Shown here: piece after piece, positions 14,677 through 22,023 of the stretch
Position numbering within the stretch: position 1 is the first letter of the stretch
Layout: each line of letters starts with the position of its first letter
From: JBEKHI01 sp050012355
GTDB taxonomy: Bacteria; Actinomycetota; Actinomycetes; Streptosporangiales; Streptosporangiaceae
Length of the DNA: 26,546 nucleotides
NCBI GenBank assembly: GCA_050012355.1
Contig: JBEKHI010000124.1
Location: forward strand, 1-26,546
Direction of reading: 5' to 3'
Made by a program: the position numbers and the translations under genes
The notes under the pieces: model-generated
Databases searched by the model: none
Told to the model about the DNA's origin: nothing
The model's input: only the letters and a program-made list of their open reading frames with translations

Positions 14677-15600
14677 TCAGGTCAGTAGCGTCATCGAGGG
14701 GTGCTCTCCGCCGAGGGCCTCGTACAGCGCCTTGATATTCCTGCTGCCGAAGGTGCGCGCGCCCTGCCGCTCGATGAGCTCGACGAAGAACGTGTTGCGC
14801 TTATGGGTGGAGCGGGTGAAGATCTGGAACAGCTCCCCCCACCGGTCGCGATCGGTGAGGAAGCCGACGCCACGACCGGCCAGGGTGCGGACCGCTTCCG
14901 CGATGTCCTCCGTCCGGAACGCTAGGTGCTGCACCCCCGCGCCGCCGTGCGCGCTCAGGAATTCGTCGATCTGGCCGGGCTTGAGGGCGGGATCCGGCTC
15001 GATGAACGTGAACGTCACGGTCCCGGCCTGGTCCTGCACCACCTTCGAGAGCATCGCCTGTCCGCTGACCTCGATCCGCTCATCGAAGATCTGCCGGAGA
15101 CCGAACGCATCGCCGTAGAAACGGACAGTCTCGTCGAGCTGGCCCGCGGGGAGGCAAACCGCCACGTGATCAAGGGTCGTGAGCAGTCCGTCGCCATCAG
15201 CGTCCGGGACCGGAGCCGTGTCGGCCCGCTCGACAAACCGGTGGGTGACGTCACCGAACCCGGAGACGACCGCCCTGCCGGAAGCGGGCGCGGCGATGGG
15301 TTCGGCACCCGCTGCGATCGCCATCTCGAATGCCGCGCGGACATCGTCGGTGCGGAACGCGATCGTAGCCACGCCATCGCCGTGCCTGCGCACGAATTCC
15401 GCGACTGGGTGGCCCGCGGCGACCGCGGCCGTCAGTAGCAGCGAGATCTGCCCATGGCGCAGCAGCATCGATCGGCAGCCGGGACCGCAGTCGGGACTGG
15501 GGTCAGCGACGTGGAAGCCGAAGTCACGGCGCAATGCCGCCACGGACTTTTCCAGGTCATCGACGTACCACTCGACATGGTCAATGTCCTTGACACTCAT
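14677..15600 (-). CDS. 4-Hydroxymandelate synthase-like dioxygenase (HPPD/HmaS family), internally shortened
   Basis: 307 residues, with GGAGAGG six bases before the ATG. Two glyoxalase-fold halves are visible. Iron ligands are His145 (LDHVAVCL), His225 (GAGVQHLAF) and Glu274 (FFVELIERQG). Stretches such as VSGQAMLSKVVQ, VTFTFIEPDPALKPGQIDEFL and ERQGARTFGSRNIKALYEA follow hydroxymandelate synthases of glycopeptide producers rather than 4-hydroxyphenylpyruvate dioxygenases, which have a PLNE-type segment. HmaS turns 4-hydroxyphenylpyruvate into 4-hydroxymandelate. The protein is shorter than the usual 350 or so: between GVGFLT (249) and WGELFQIF (254) it lacks about 35 residues that family members have. 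It overlaps the ketosynthase-like gene by 20 bases. Whether it is active cannot be told. Confidence 0.85.
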   Translation of the reverse strand: MSVKDIDHVEWYVDDLEKSVAALRRDFGFHVADPSPDCGPGCRSMLLRHGQISLLLTAAVAAGHPVAEFVRRHGDGVATIAFRTDDVRAAFEMAIAAGAEPIAAPASGRAVVSGFGDVTHRFVERADTAPVPDADGDGLLTTLDHVAVCLPAGQLDETVRFYGDAFGLRQIFDERIEVSGQAMLSKVVQDQAGTVTFTFIEPDPALKPGQIDEFLSAHGGAGVQHLAFRTEDIAEAVRTLAGRGVGFLTDRDRWGELFQIFTRSTHKRNTFFVELIERQGARTFGSRNIKALYEALGGEHPSMTLLT

Positions 15601-16153
15601 CAGGTACCTCTCCAGTAATCGCGGCGGCCCTGGATGGCGGGCCGACGAGCAGCGCGGTCCCGGCGGCGTCTTCCGGAAGCCTGGTGTCCGCGAGAATGAC
15701 CAGCGCCGCGTCCGCGTCTCCGTCCTCGATGAGCAGGCAAGCGCTGTTCAGCGCGTCGGTCAGGCCGTGGCTGGCCGGTATCGTGCACACCAGTGGCCCG
15801 CCGAGATGCCACCGCGCCGCGATGTAGCCGGCCACCGCGTTGGGGTTGGACTGGAAGAACAACAGTGGCGGGACCCGGCGGCCCGCCTCGACCGCGCGGG
15901 CGATTGCCGCGGCGGTGGCGATGTCTCCCGTCGTGCTCGCCACCACGATGCCGATTCGCCGCGCGCGCCCGGCGTCGGCGCCCTTGGAGCGGAAATACTG
16001 ACGCAGGCACCGCTCGGCGAGCTCGGCGACCAGCGGGCTGAACGAGGACAGGATGAAACCCGGCAGCGGGGGCAGCGAATCACCGTGGTTCACCGGCCAC
16101 CTCGCCTGGGCCAGCACCAGGTATCCCGCTCGCTCGATGGCGGGCGTCATCAT
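15581..16153 (-). CDS. Ketosynthase-like partner (chain-length-factor-like N-terminal domain)
   Basis: 190 residues, starting at an ATG at 16153 that overlaps the ketosynthase stop (ATGA); the frame is open to 16222 but that part lies inside the ketosynthase gene. FFQSNPNAVAGYIAARW, then PLVCTIPASHGLTDALNSA, then DAALVILADT is the core of the beta-ketoacyl-synthase-like N-terminal domain (Pfam Ketoacyl-synt_2). At the nucleophile position it has PAS instead of TAC, so it cannot form the acyl-Cys. Similar proteins are paired with active ketosynthases in aryl-polyene and related type II systems. It probably forms a heterodimer with the product of the preceding gene. Confidence 0.78.
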   Translation of the reverse strand: MMTPAIERAGYLVLAQARWPVNHGDSLPPLPGFILSSFSPLVAELAERCLRQYFRSKGADAGRARRIGIVVASTTGDIATAAAIARAVEAGRRVPPLLFFQSNPNAVAGYIAARWHLGGPLVCTIPASHGLTDALNSACLLIEDGDADAALVILADTRLPEDAAGTALLVGPPSRAAAITGEVPDECQGH

Positions 16154-17271
16154 GGGGCGGCCACCACGAGCGCGGTGTTGGCCCCGCCGAACGCGGCGTT
16201 CAGGCTCAGCGCGTACCGGCACCGCTCCTCACGGGCGGTGCCGAGCACGAGTTCCAGCTCGCAGCTGGGGTCCGGCGCCACGAAACCCGCGTTGACCGGC
16301 AGCAGGCCGGCCTGAACGGTGAGTATGGTGAGCACGAATTCGAGCAGCGCCGACGCCTCTAGGGCGTGACCGTGCACGGACTTCGTCGAGCTGACCGGTA
16401 CCTTGCGTGCATGACCCCCCAGCGCCGTGTGCAGCCCGGCGGCCTCCGACGCGTCCGCATACCTGGTGCCGGAGCCGCTGGCGTTCACGTAGCCGATGTC
16501 GGCGGGATCCAGCCGAGCACGGCGCAGCGCGGCGCCGATGGCGCGGGCCAGCCCGCTTCCCTCGGGACTAGGCTGCGCCACGTGGTACGCATCACCGGCC
16601 CGTCCCCAGCCGGCTAGCCAGGCCGCGACCGCGGCGCCCCGCGCCCGCGCCGCAGCCGCGGACTCAAGGACCACGGCGGCCACGCCATCGCCCAGCAGCA
16701 TGCCCTGGCGGCCAGCGCTGAACGGCCGTACCTGACCGTCGCGGGCCAATACGCGGCCGCCGTCGAACAGCGCGAAGCTGTCGGCGTCGACCAGGTAGCC
16801 CGCGGCCACCACCACCCGGTCAGCACGGCCGGAGACGATCATCACCGCGGCGTCCGCGATCGCGGTGCTGGCCGCGACGCACGCGGTCAGGTACACCCGT
16901 GGCGGGGCCGGCATCCCGCTGCGCGCCGCCGCCTCGGCGGCGACCTCGCCGACCACCGTGCCCGGCCTGGCTTGCCTGGCCGCCGCGGCATCGGTGTGCT
17001 GGGCAACCAGCAGTGTGGCCGCCGAGCGCTGATCCCGGTCAAGGCTGGCCACGTCGCACGCGGTGCCGATCGCATCCGCCAGTTCATCCACCAGTACCGG
17101 TGTTCCTGGCAGCTCGGCCACGGCCTGCGCACGGCGGCCGTCAACGCTGAACCGGCTGGCCGGGCCGAACGCTGGCCTGCCGGCCAGAGCCGCCGCCAGC
17201 AGCGGCTGGGGACCGCGACCGAACGCGGACATCACGCTCATGCCGGTAACGGCCACTCGAGCCTCAGTCAT
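16150..17271 (-). CDS. Beta-ketoacyl synthase with altered active-site His
   Basis: 373 residues. The nucleophile is Cys131 in YLTACVAASTAIADA. Lys297 and His302 are in STKSVHGHALEAS, equivalent to the KxxxGH motif. At the first active-site His, where relatives have NAHGTGT, it reads VNASGSGTRYADASE, with Ser265. C-terminal FGGANTALVV is intact. The triad is therefore Cys-Ser-His rather than Cys-His-His. At about 370 residues it is somewhat shorter than the usual 410. The start at 17271 overlaps the ACP gene by eight bases and the stop overlaps its partner by ATGA. It would condense acyl groups on the operon's ACP; loss of the His may weaken decarboxylation or favour a different condensation or acyl-transfer chemistry (inference). 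Confidence 0.88.
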   Translation of the reverse strand: MTEARVAVTGMSVMSAFGRGPQPLLAAALAGRPAFGPASRFSVDGRRAQAVAELPGTPVLVDELADAIGTACDVASLDRDQRSAATLLVAQHTDAAAARQARPGTVVGEVAAEAAARSGMPAPPRVYLTACVAASTAIADAAVMIVSGRADRVVVAAGYLVDADSFALFDGGRVLARDGQVRPFSAGRQGMLLGDGVAAVVLESAAAARARGAAVAAWLAGWGRAGDAYHVAQPSPEGSGLARAIGAALRRARLDPADIGYVNASGSGTRYADASEAAGLHTALGGHARKVPVSSTKSVHGHALEASALLEFVLTILTVQAGLLPVNAGFVAPDPSCELELVLGTAREERCRYALSLNAAFGGANTALVVAAP

Positions 17272-17515
17272 CGGCGTCGCCCGTCAGGAGACGGCTGAGC
17301 GTTGTGACGGCGCCCGATACCGTCATCATCTGCGCCATCGCCTCATCGCTGAGCTCGAGCGTCACGCCGTACCGCTGCTCAACCTCGCTGATCAGCCAGG
17401 CCAGCTCGAGTGAGCCGATAGGGCCGGTGACTTCGTCAGGCGCGCGGTCGCCGAGCTTGGCCAAGATGGCGACGACCTCTTTCCGGTCCGGCGGACCAGA
17501 TAGTGACCGGGTCAC
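17264..17515 (-). CDS. Acyl carrier protein with GSL motif
   Basis: 83 residues, starting at a GTG at 17515 that overlaps the ligase stop (GTGA). The attachment site reads GPIGSLELAWLISEVEQRYG, with Ser35 present but Gly where the nearly universal Asp of DSL sits. Length, the following helix (LELAWLISEVEQRYGVTLELSDE) and position between ligase and ketosynthase identify it as an ACP. It would receive the acyl group activated by the upstream ligase and present it to the ketosynthase. The Asp to Gly change at the Sfp recognition motif may demand the dedicated phosphopantetheinyl transferase encoded just upstream. Confidence 0.88.
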   Translation of the reverse strand: MTRSLSGPPDRKEVVAILAKLGDRAPDEVTGPIGSLELAWLISEVEQRYGVTLELSDEAMAQMMTVSGAVTTLSRLLTGDADD

Positions 17516-18909
17516 GGCGCCACCGGCGCCGATGCGTTCGCCGCGGACCGGAGAACAGCGCGGCTGCGGGTGATCTTCCCGGTCGCGGTTCTTGGCAGGG
17601 TCCGAAGGACGAATAGATGCCGGGGGCGCTTGTACGGCGCGAGTTGCTCCGCTAGGCCGGACTCGACCTCGGATACCGCTGATCCTTCGTGCAGGACCAG
17701 GTAGGCCTCGATCTCCTTGTCATACGCGACGACGGCGGAGTCCACCTGGGGGAGCGCGCACAGGGTCTGCTCCACCTCGGTGAGGTCCACCTTGAGCCCG
17801 CCGATGGATACCTGGGAGTCGAGCCGGCCGAGGATCGTCACCAGGCCGGTCGCCGGGTCGATAGTCGCCGCGTCCTTGGTGTGCAGCCAGCCGTCGACCC
17901 ACCGGGCGTCGCCGACCGGGCCGAGATAGGGCGACGCGGCCATTCGCACGAGGAGTTCGCCGTCGGCCACCCGCAGGTTCAGGCCGGGGGCCGGCGCCAC
18001 GGCGGGAGCGGTGCGGCCGGAAAGGTCGGTCGCGATGACTCCTAGCTCGGTCATCCCGTACATGGTCCCGAGCGGAACTCCGTAGCGTGCCGTGAACGCG
18101 CCGGGAAGCCAGGGCCGGGTCAGTTCCCCGGCGACGACCATCCGTGTCAGCTGAGGCAGCGGCTCACCGCCGGTGGCGAGCAGTTCGGCATGGAATGGCA
18201 CGCCCAGCAGCATGGTCGGTTCGCTTCCCGCGGTGACGGCGGCGCGGATGCCGTCGGCCGTCAGCCGATCTGGGAACACCAGTTCCATTCTGGCGTGCAG
18301 ACTGTGCAGCAGCCCGCCGACTAGGCCGAGCACGTGCACGATCGAGGAGAGCAGGATGATCCGCGTCCCCTGACCCGGATACTCCTCCAGCTTCTCGTAG
18401 CGCCCAAGCTCGGCTATCAGGTCGGACGCGGTTCTGGCGATGACCTTGGATGGTCCGGTCGAGCCCGAGCTGAGCTGGATCAGGGCGTGAGGCGTGGCCG
18501 CCGGGCGGCCCCCGGCCAGGGTTGTCGCCTCGGCCTCCACTCGTGCGTATCCAGCCATCGGCGTGCGCACAGTGTTCTTGGCGGTGACCATCACCTGCGG
18601 AGCTAGTCGCTCGAGCGCCCGGTTCACCTCGCCGCGTACCAGGCGATGATCTAGCAGGCTCACCTGGGCGCCGATTCGCCATCCGGCCAGCAACGTCGCT
18701 ATGTATTCGAGGGACGGGGGCAGCTGAAGCGTCAATGTGCCCCCTGGCCGGAGGCCACTCGCTTCGAGCAGGCGCTGCCGGGCGTCAATCAGCTGAGTAA
18801 GTTCACCCCGGGTGACCGGATCGCCGATCCAGACGCAGCGGTCATCGGGATTTCCTGAAAGCAGTTCTTTCTGCACCCATTCACATGACGGAAGAGAATT
18901 CATAGACAT
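17512..18909 (-). CDS. Adenylate-forming acyl/aryl-ACP ligase
   Basis: 465 residues from an ATG at 18909 (MSMNSLPSC); an ATG at 18903 is equally possible and the frame is open to 19056 through the promoter. Motifs: LIQLSSGSTGPSKVIAR (A3), GTMYGMTELG (A5), GWLHTKDAA (A7), GRLDSQVSIGGLKVDLTEVEQTL (A8) and LPRTATGKITRSR (A10, catalytic Lys). This is a short ANL ligase of the kind that loads an aryl, acyl or amino acid onto a separate ACP. It is the first gene of the operon driven by P3, with about 120 bases of untranslated leader, and the ACP gene overlaps its stop. The substrate may be the product of the HmaS-like enzyme or a fatty or amino acid; the sequence does not decide. Confidence 0.9.
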   Translation of the reverse strand: MSMNSLPSCEWVQKELLSGNPDDRCVWIGDPVTRGELTQLIDARQRLLEASGLRPGGTLTLQLPPSLEYIATLLAGWRIGAQVSLLDHRLVRGEVNRALERLAPQVMVTAKNTVRTPMAGYARVEAEATTLAGGRPAATPHALIQLSSGSTGPSKVIARTASDLIAELGRYEKLEEYPGQGTRIILLSSIVHVLGLVGGLLHSLHARMELVFPDRLTADGIRAAVTAGSEPTMLLGVPFHAELLATGGEPLPQLTRMVVAGELTRPWLPGAFTARYGVPLGTMYGMTELGVIATDLSGRTAPAVAPAPGLNLRVADGELLVRMAASPYLGPVGDARWVDGWLHTKDAATIDPATGLVTILGRLDSQVSIGGLKVDLTEVEQTLCALPQVDSAVVAYDKEIEAYLVLHEGSAVSEVESGLAEQLAPYKRPRHLFVLRTLPRTATGKITRSRAVLRSAANASAPVAP

Positions 18910-19027
18910 TTGTCCGCACGTTGGAAGCCGGTAAAAATAGTCACAGTACGGTACGCGAACGCGGCAGCAACTCGCGTATCGCGTCCTGGTATCGAATCCC
19001 AAGAGCGCTGCAGGATTAGCAACTCCA

Positions 19028-19056
19028 ACCGTAAGCAGGGCCCTAAATGGTGTCAA
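19028..19056 (-). promoter_or_regulatory. Promoter P3 of the ligase-ACP-ketosynthase operon
   Basis: On the minus strand TTGACA (19051-19056), 17 bases, then TACGGT (19028-19033). Upstream is the palindrome GCGATAAATCGC (19062-19073). The block 19009-19073 is nearly the same as the P2 block. The -35 box overlaps the stop codon of the phosphopantetheinyl transferase gene, so the promoter is embedded in that gene's end. Confidence 0.75.
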
Positions 19057-19841
19057 GCTAAGCGATTTATCGCATCGTTTAAGCTATGTTGTATTTCTTC
19101 GTTGCCGCGCCAATCGGGGAGATCGGCGGCCCACCAGCGACGCGTGATGCGGTAGCGAGCAGTGCCCTCGGCGGCCACGGCTGCGCGATAGCCGGGCGGC
19201 ACCGGGAGTTCGCGGATCAACGCGGTCGCGGCCTGGTATCCGCCTGCTAGACCGGTGTCCATGACCGATTGCGCCAGACCGGGCAGGAGACGGCCGCCGG
19301 TCACCTTCAGGCAGGCTTCTTTCCGTGCCCATAGCCGGGTGAAGCAGTCGGCCTGCGCGGTCCGGCCACCGGCCGCCATCACGAACCGCGCCTCGGCGGG
19401 CGGGTAATAGCGGGCGGCCATCGTGGTGGCGGCGAGACCGGTGAGAACCCGCTGGACGTCGATTCCGACCCGCCGTCGGTCGGCGATCGCCAGGGCGGCC
19501 AGGTCGCCGGAGTGCGAGAGGCTCACCTGTACGCCTGTCCCGGCGATCCCTGGCTTGCCATGCGGCCCGTACCGCCAGCGCAGCGAGGCCGGCGGCGCGC
19601 CGAGACAGTCACCGAGAACGAGGCGGACCGCTCCATGCGCCGCGATGAACCTGCGGCGGCTCACCGGATGGGCGAGCGTGCGAGCACGTTCGCGCTCGGC
19701 TTCGTCAAGCAGCACCGCTAGGTCGGCCAGGACAGGATCCGGCGGATCCGTCCTGATCAGCCATACCTGGACGCGGTCTTGATCGGCCATATGCGGACGG
19801 TAAGGCCATGGAGTGCCCGATAACAGGCCGGGTTCTGTCAC
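19053..19841 (-). CDS. 4'-Phosphopantetheinyl transferase, Sfp type
   Basis: 262 residues from a GTG at 19841 that overlaps the DUF3050 stop (GTGA). Sfp-type motifs: RYGPHGKPGI at about 90-99, QVSLSHSGDLAALAI at 105-119, RRVGIDVQRV at 123-132 and LWARKEACLKVTGG at 170-183. The enzyme transfers phosphopantetheine from CoA to the Ser of carrier proteins; two ACPs are encoded nearby. At the second metal-site position, where Sfp has Glu (DxE), it has Gln130; some members of the family lack this acid. The last codons overlap promoter P3. Confidence 0.93.
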   Translation of the reverse strand: MTEPGLLSGTPWPYRPHMADQDRVQVWLIRTDPPDPVLADLAVLLDEAERERARTLAHPVSRRRFIAAHGAVRLVLGDCLGAPPASLRWRYGPHGKPGIAGTGVQVSLSHSGDLAALAIADRRRVGIDVQRVLTGLAATTMAARYYPPAEARFVMAAGGRTAQADCFTRLWARKEACLKVTGGRLLPGLAQSVMDTGLAGGYQAATALIRELPVPPGYRAAVAAEGTARYRITRRWWAADLPDWRGNEEIQHSLNDAINRLA

Positions 19842-20641
19842 GCGCCGCCCGCGCTCTCCTGGATGACCGCGAGGATGCCGTCCCAGAGCCTGGTCCGCGC
19901 GGTGAGCGCGGTATTGACCGTCGTTTCACATTGGCGCCATTTCTCGTCGTCGTCCCCGCACAAGTCGGCGAGCATCTGCATGGCCATGGGAGTGTGTTCT
20001 TCGCTGTCAACCTGGATATGGCGGTCCAAATAATCGATGAAGCTTTCGAGACGGTTGCCGAGGCCGCGATTGACCGCCACGACTTTGTCGAACATGTCGG
20101 GAATCAGATCCTCCCGGCCGAAGGCGAAGGCCGCTGCCTGGCAATGTATGGGCGCGGTCTCGATGAAATTCCAGGTCATGGTCGTGAACTCGCCCGACGA
20201 TCGCGGGACGCGTACCTCCTTGAGCGCGGTTGCCACGGGCACCCGCTGACGGATCAACTCGATGAAGCCGTCGATGGCCGTGCGGTCCGCGCCTGCCTGA
20301 GTCATGCCGTCGAGGTACAGCTCGAAGTGGCTGGTGAAGCCGCTGTCAATCTCATCGCTCTCCTCGACGAGAACGATGTCGTTGATGAGCCGGCGGCTAC
20401 CGGTGGGTCCGGCGGGAACCCACGGGACCTCGACGCAAGTCAGGCTGCGCTGGAGCGATTTGAGCAGGGACATGAAATCCCAGACCGCGAACACATGGTG
20501 CTGCATGAAAATCCGAATGGATTTCAGGTCGGTGAGTGCGTGGTAAACGTCATGGGAGACTACGTGCTCGCGCGCTGGCGCCACGGCTGCTTTGAGCCGT
20601 TCAACGCTCGAGTCGGATCCAATCCAATTGTAGCGTGACAT
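19838..20641 (-). CDS. DUF3050 protein, heme-oxygenase-like fold, possible diiron oxygenase
   Basis: 267 residues, with GGAGAG six bases before the ATG. Segments such as IRIFMQHHVFAVWDFMSLLKSLQ, LTCVEVPW, RRLINDIVLVEESDE, SHFELYLDGM and AAAFAFGREDLIPDMF match the DUF3050 family as I remember it. That family has the heme-oxygenase-like helical fold, which also holds non-heme diiron enzymes. Possible metal ligands are Glu93/Glu94, His105, His166 and the cluster HIQVDSEEH (His208, Asp212, His216), similar in spacing to the HxxxDxxH of known members of that superfamily. Such enzymes do N-oxygenation, oxidative cleavage or desaturation. It is coupled by GTGA to the phosphopantetheinyl transferase gene, so its substrate may be carrier-bound. 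The function is unproven. Confidence 0.8.
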   Translation of the reverse strand: MSRYNWIGSDSSVERLKAAVAPAREHVVSHDVYHALTDLKSIRIFMQHHVFAVWDFMSLLKSLQRSLTCVEVPWVPAGPTGSRRLINDIVLVEESDEIDSGFTSHFELYLDGMTQAGADRTAIDGFIELIRQRVPVATALKEVRVPRSSGEFTTMTWNFIETAPIHCQAAAFAFGREDLIPDMFDKVVAVNRGLGNRLESFIDYLDRHIQVDSEEHTPMAMQMLADLCGDDDEKWRQCETTVNTALTARTRLWDGILAVIQESAGGA

Positions 20642-20815
20642 AAATTGCTCTCCATTACCAGTTCGGCGTGAGGCGATTCATTTCACAAGGTATGACGGAG
20701 TTGGCAGGTCGTACAGACTCCCAATTACGAGGATGATCGTGCACATGCCGATCGCCTGGGAACTGGCCATCGACGAGGGCATGACCGTGGATCCGTAAGC
20801 GGGGAGGGAGGGTAC

Positions 20816-21787
20816 CTACCCGAGACCGCTATTTTCCGGTCGCGCGCGCCTGCGCTCGACCTCGTCGGCGAATACCTCCCATTCCCGGGCGCACGCGCGG
20901 GCTGCCTCGGAGAGCCTGCCGAGGGAGTGGGTGGGAGCCTTCTCGACGAACTCGCTGCCGCCGTCATGGAGAGCCCGGGATGTGGTGAGCAGCCGCAGCA
21001 GCGCCCGCCCGCTGTCGGTGGAGCGAAACGCCGGGTCACCAAGCAGAGCCCGCAACGCTATGTTCCCGGCCCGCGCCGGTTCGCCGGCGAGGGCCAGTCG
21101 CGTCACCGCCGCCGGCCGGTGGCTGGCCGCGTCGTTCACCGGCGCCGGCTGAGCCCGGAGCTTCCGTACGGTCTCCGGTGATAGCCCGGCTTGCCGGGCC
21201 ACCTCGCGCAGGGAGGCGCCTGGGTTGTCGGCCAGCAGCCGAGTGGCGGCCTGTCTCCGCTGGGCGGGGGCGACGGGGCGGGCCCGGCCGTCCATTCCGA
21301 TCCTGGTGTCCGGCTGCAAATTATTTGCAGTTAGACGTCTGCGCCTGGCGGCCACCGTCGGCCCGGAAAGGCCGGTCACCGACGCGATGGCCCGGTCGGA
21401 CCAACGAGGGTACAGTCCGATGATGCGGTCGGCGGCGGCCTTGCGATCGGCCAGCGACAGCGGCAGACCGTGCGCGACGTTCAGCTGAACCGCGAGCACG
21501 AAGGCGCCAGCCTCATCGCCGTCGAAGAACCGGACCTCGATCTTCTCCGCGCCGCGCAGCCGGGCCGCGCGCAGCCGGTGCATCCCGTCGATCACCCGCA
21601 TCGTGGTGCGGTGCACGATGATCGGGGGCAGCTGGTCTTCTAGCTCGGCCAGCATGCGAGCGTGTCCCGGGTTCTCTCCTGACCGGCGCGGTGAATCTCC
21701 GATGACCAGGGATGAGAGTCGTACCGTCGACGACGGCAGGTCACCAGCGTCCGCGGCAAGCGGCCTGGCGGCGTTCACAAATTCCAT
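20816..21787 (-). CDS. StrR-like pathway-specific activator (ParB/Srx-type N-domain plus HTH)
   Basis: 323 residues from an ATG at 21787 (MEFVNAARPL), chosen for GAGG nine bases upstream and because it matches the usual start of the family. Residues such as DSPRRSGENPGHARMLAE, LPPIIVHRTTMRVIDGMHRLRAARLRG, VRFFDGDEAGAFVLAVQLNVAHGLPLSLADR and WSDRAIASVTGLSGPTVAARRR follow StrR, NovG, Bbr and Tei15 closely. The first part is the ParB-like fold and the second a helix-turn-helix. A second helix-turn-helix-like stretch (SLREVARQAGLSPETVRKLR) follows. These proteins activate their own clusters, which suits a role here, possibly at the P1-P3 promoters. It is transcribed alone on the minus strand, upstream of the DUF3050 gene, with 174 bases between. 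Confidence 0.92.
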   Translation of the reverse strand: MEFVNAARPLAADAGDLPSSTVRLSSLVIGDSPRRSGENPGHARMLAELEDQLPPIIVHRTTMRVIDGMHRLRAARLRGAEKIEVRFFDGDEAGAFVLAVQLNVAHGLPLSLADRKAAADRIIGLYPRWSDRAIASVTGLSGPTVAARRRRLTANNLQPDTRIGMDGRARPVAPAQRRQAATRLLADNPGASLREVARQAGLSPETVRKLRAQPAPVNDAASHRPAAVTRLALAGEPARAGNIALRALLGDPAFRSTDSGRALLRLLTTSRALHDGGSEFVEKAPTHSLGRLSEAARACAREWEVFADEVERRRARPENSGLG

Positions 21788-21991
21788 TCGCGGGTACCTC
21801 GCATTGGGACATACGCGCGGGCTACTCGACGGCATTGAAAGAAATTGTTATTCTCAGGCAGGGCCGTGCGCGCGGTGAGCTGCGAGATCGAAGCCTGGGA
21901 AAGCCTCATTGTCTAGCGGCATTCACAATTAATCCCCGCCTCCGCCGTCAACCACATAAGCAGTCTGCCGGATAGCCGCCGCGGTAACCAG

Positions 21992-22020
21992 AAACCGCCA
22001 GTTTGGCAAACTGGCGGTTT
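21992..22020 (-). terminator. Perfect 13-bp inverted repeat, likely terminator of the XRE gene
   Basis: AAACCGCCAGTTT, GGC, AAACTGGCGGTTT, ending three bases past the stop of the XRE regulator. The stem is perfect and ends in TTT on either strand, so it could stop transcription in both directions. An operator is the alternative. Confidence 0.7.
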
Positions 22021-22023
22021 GGG

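Noticed and set aside
14677..15600. Housekeeping 4-hydroxyphenylpyruvate dioxygenase for tyrosine breakdown
   Set aside because: Sequence around VTFTFIEPD and ERQGARTFGS is HmaS-like, and the gene overlaps a biosynthetic operon rather than catabolic genes.
20642..20815. Gap between the StrR-like and DUF3050 genes
   Set aside because: Searched for a P1-like promoter, hairpin or small gene; nothing convincing was seen beyond the ribosome site at its left end.
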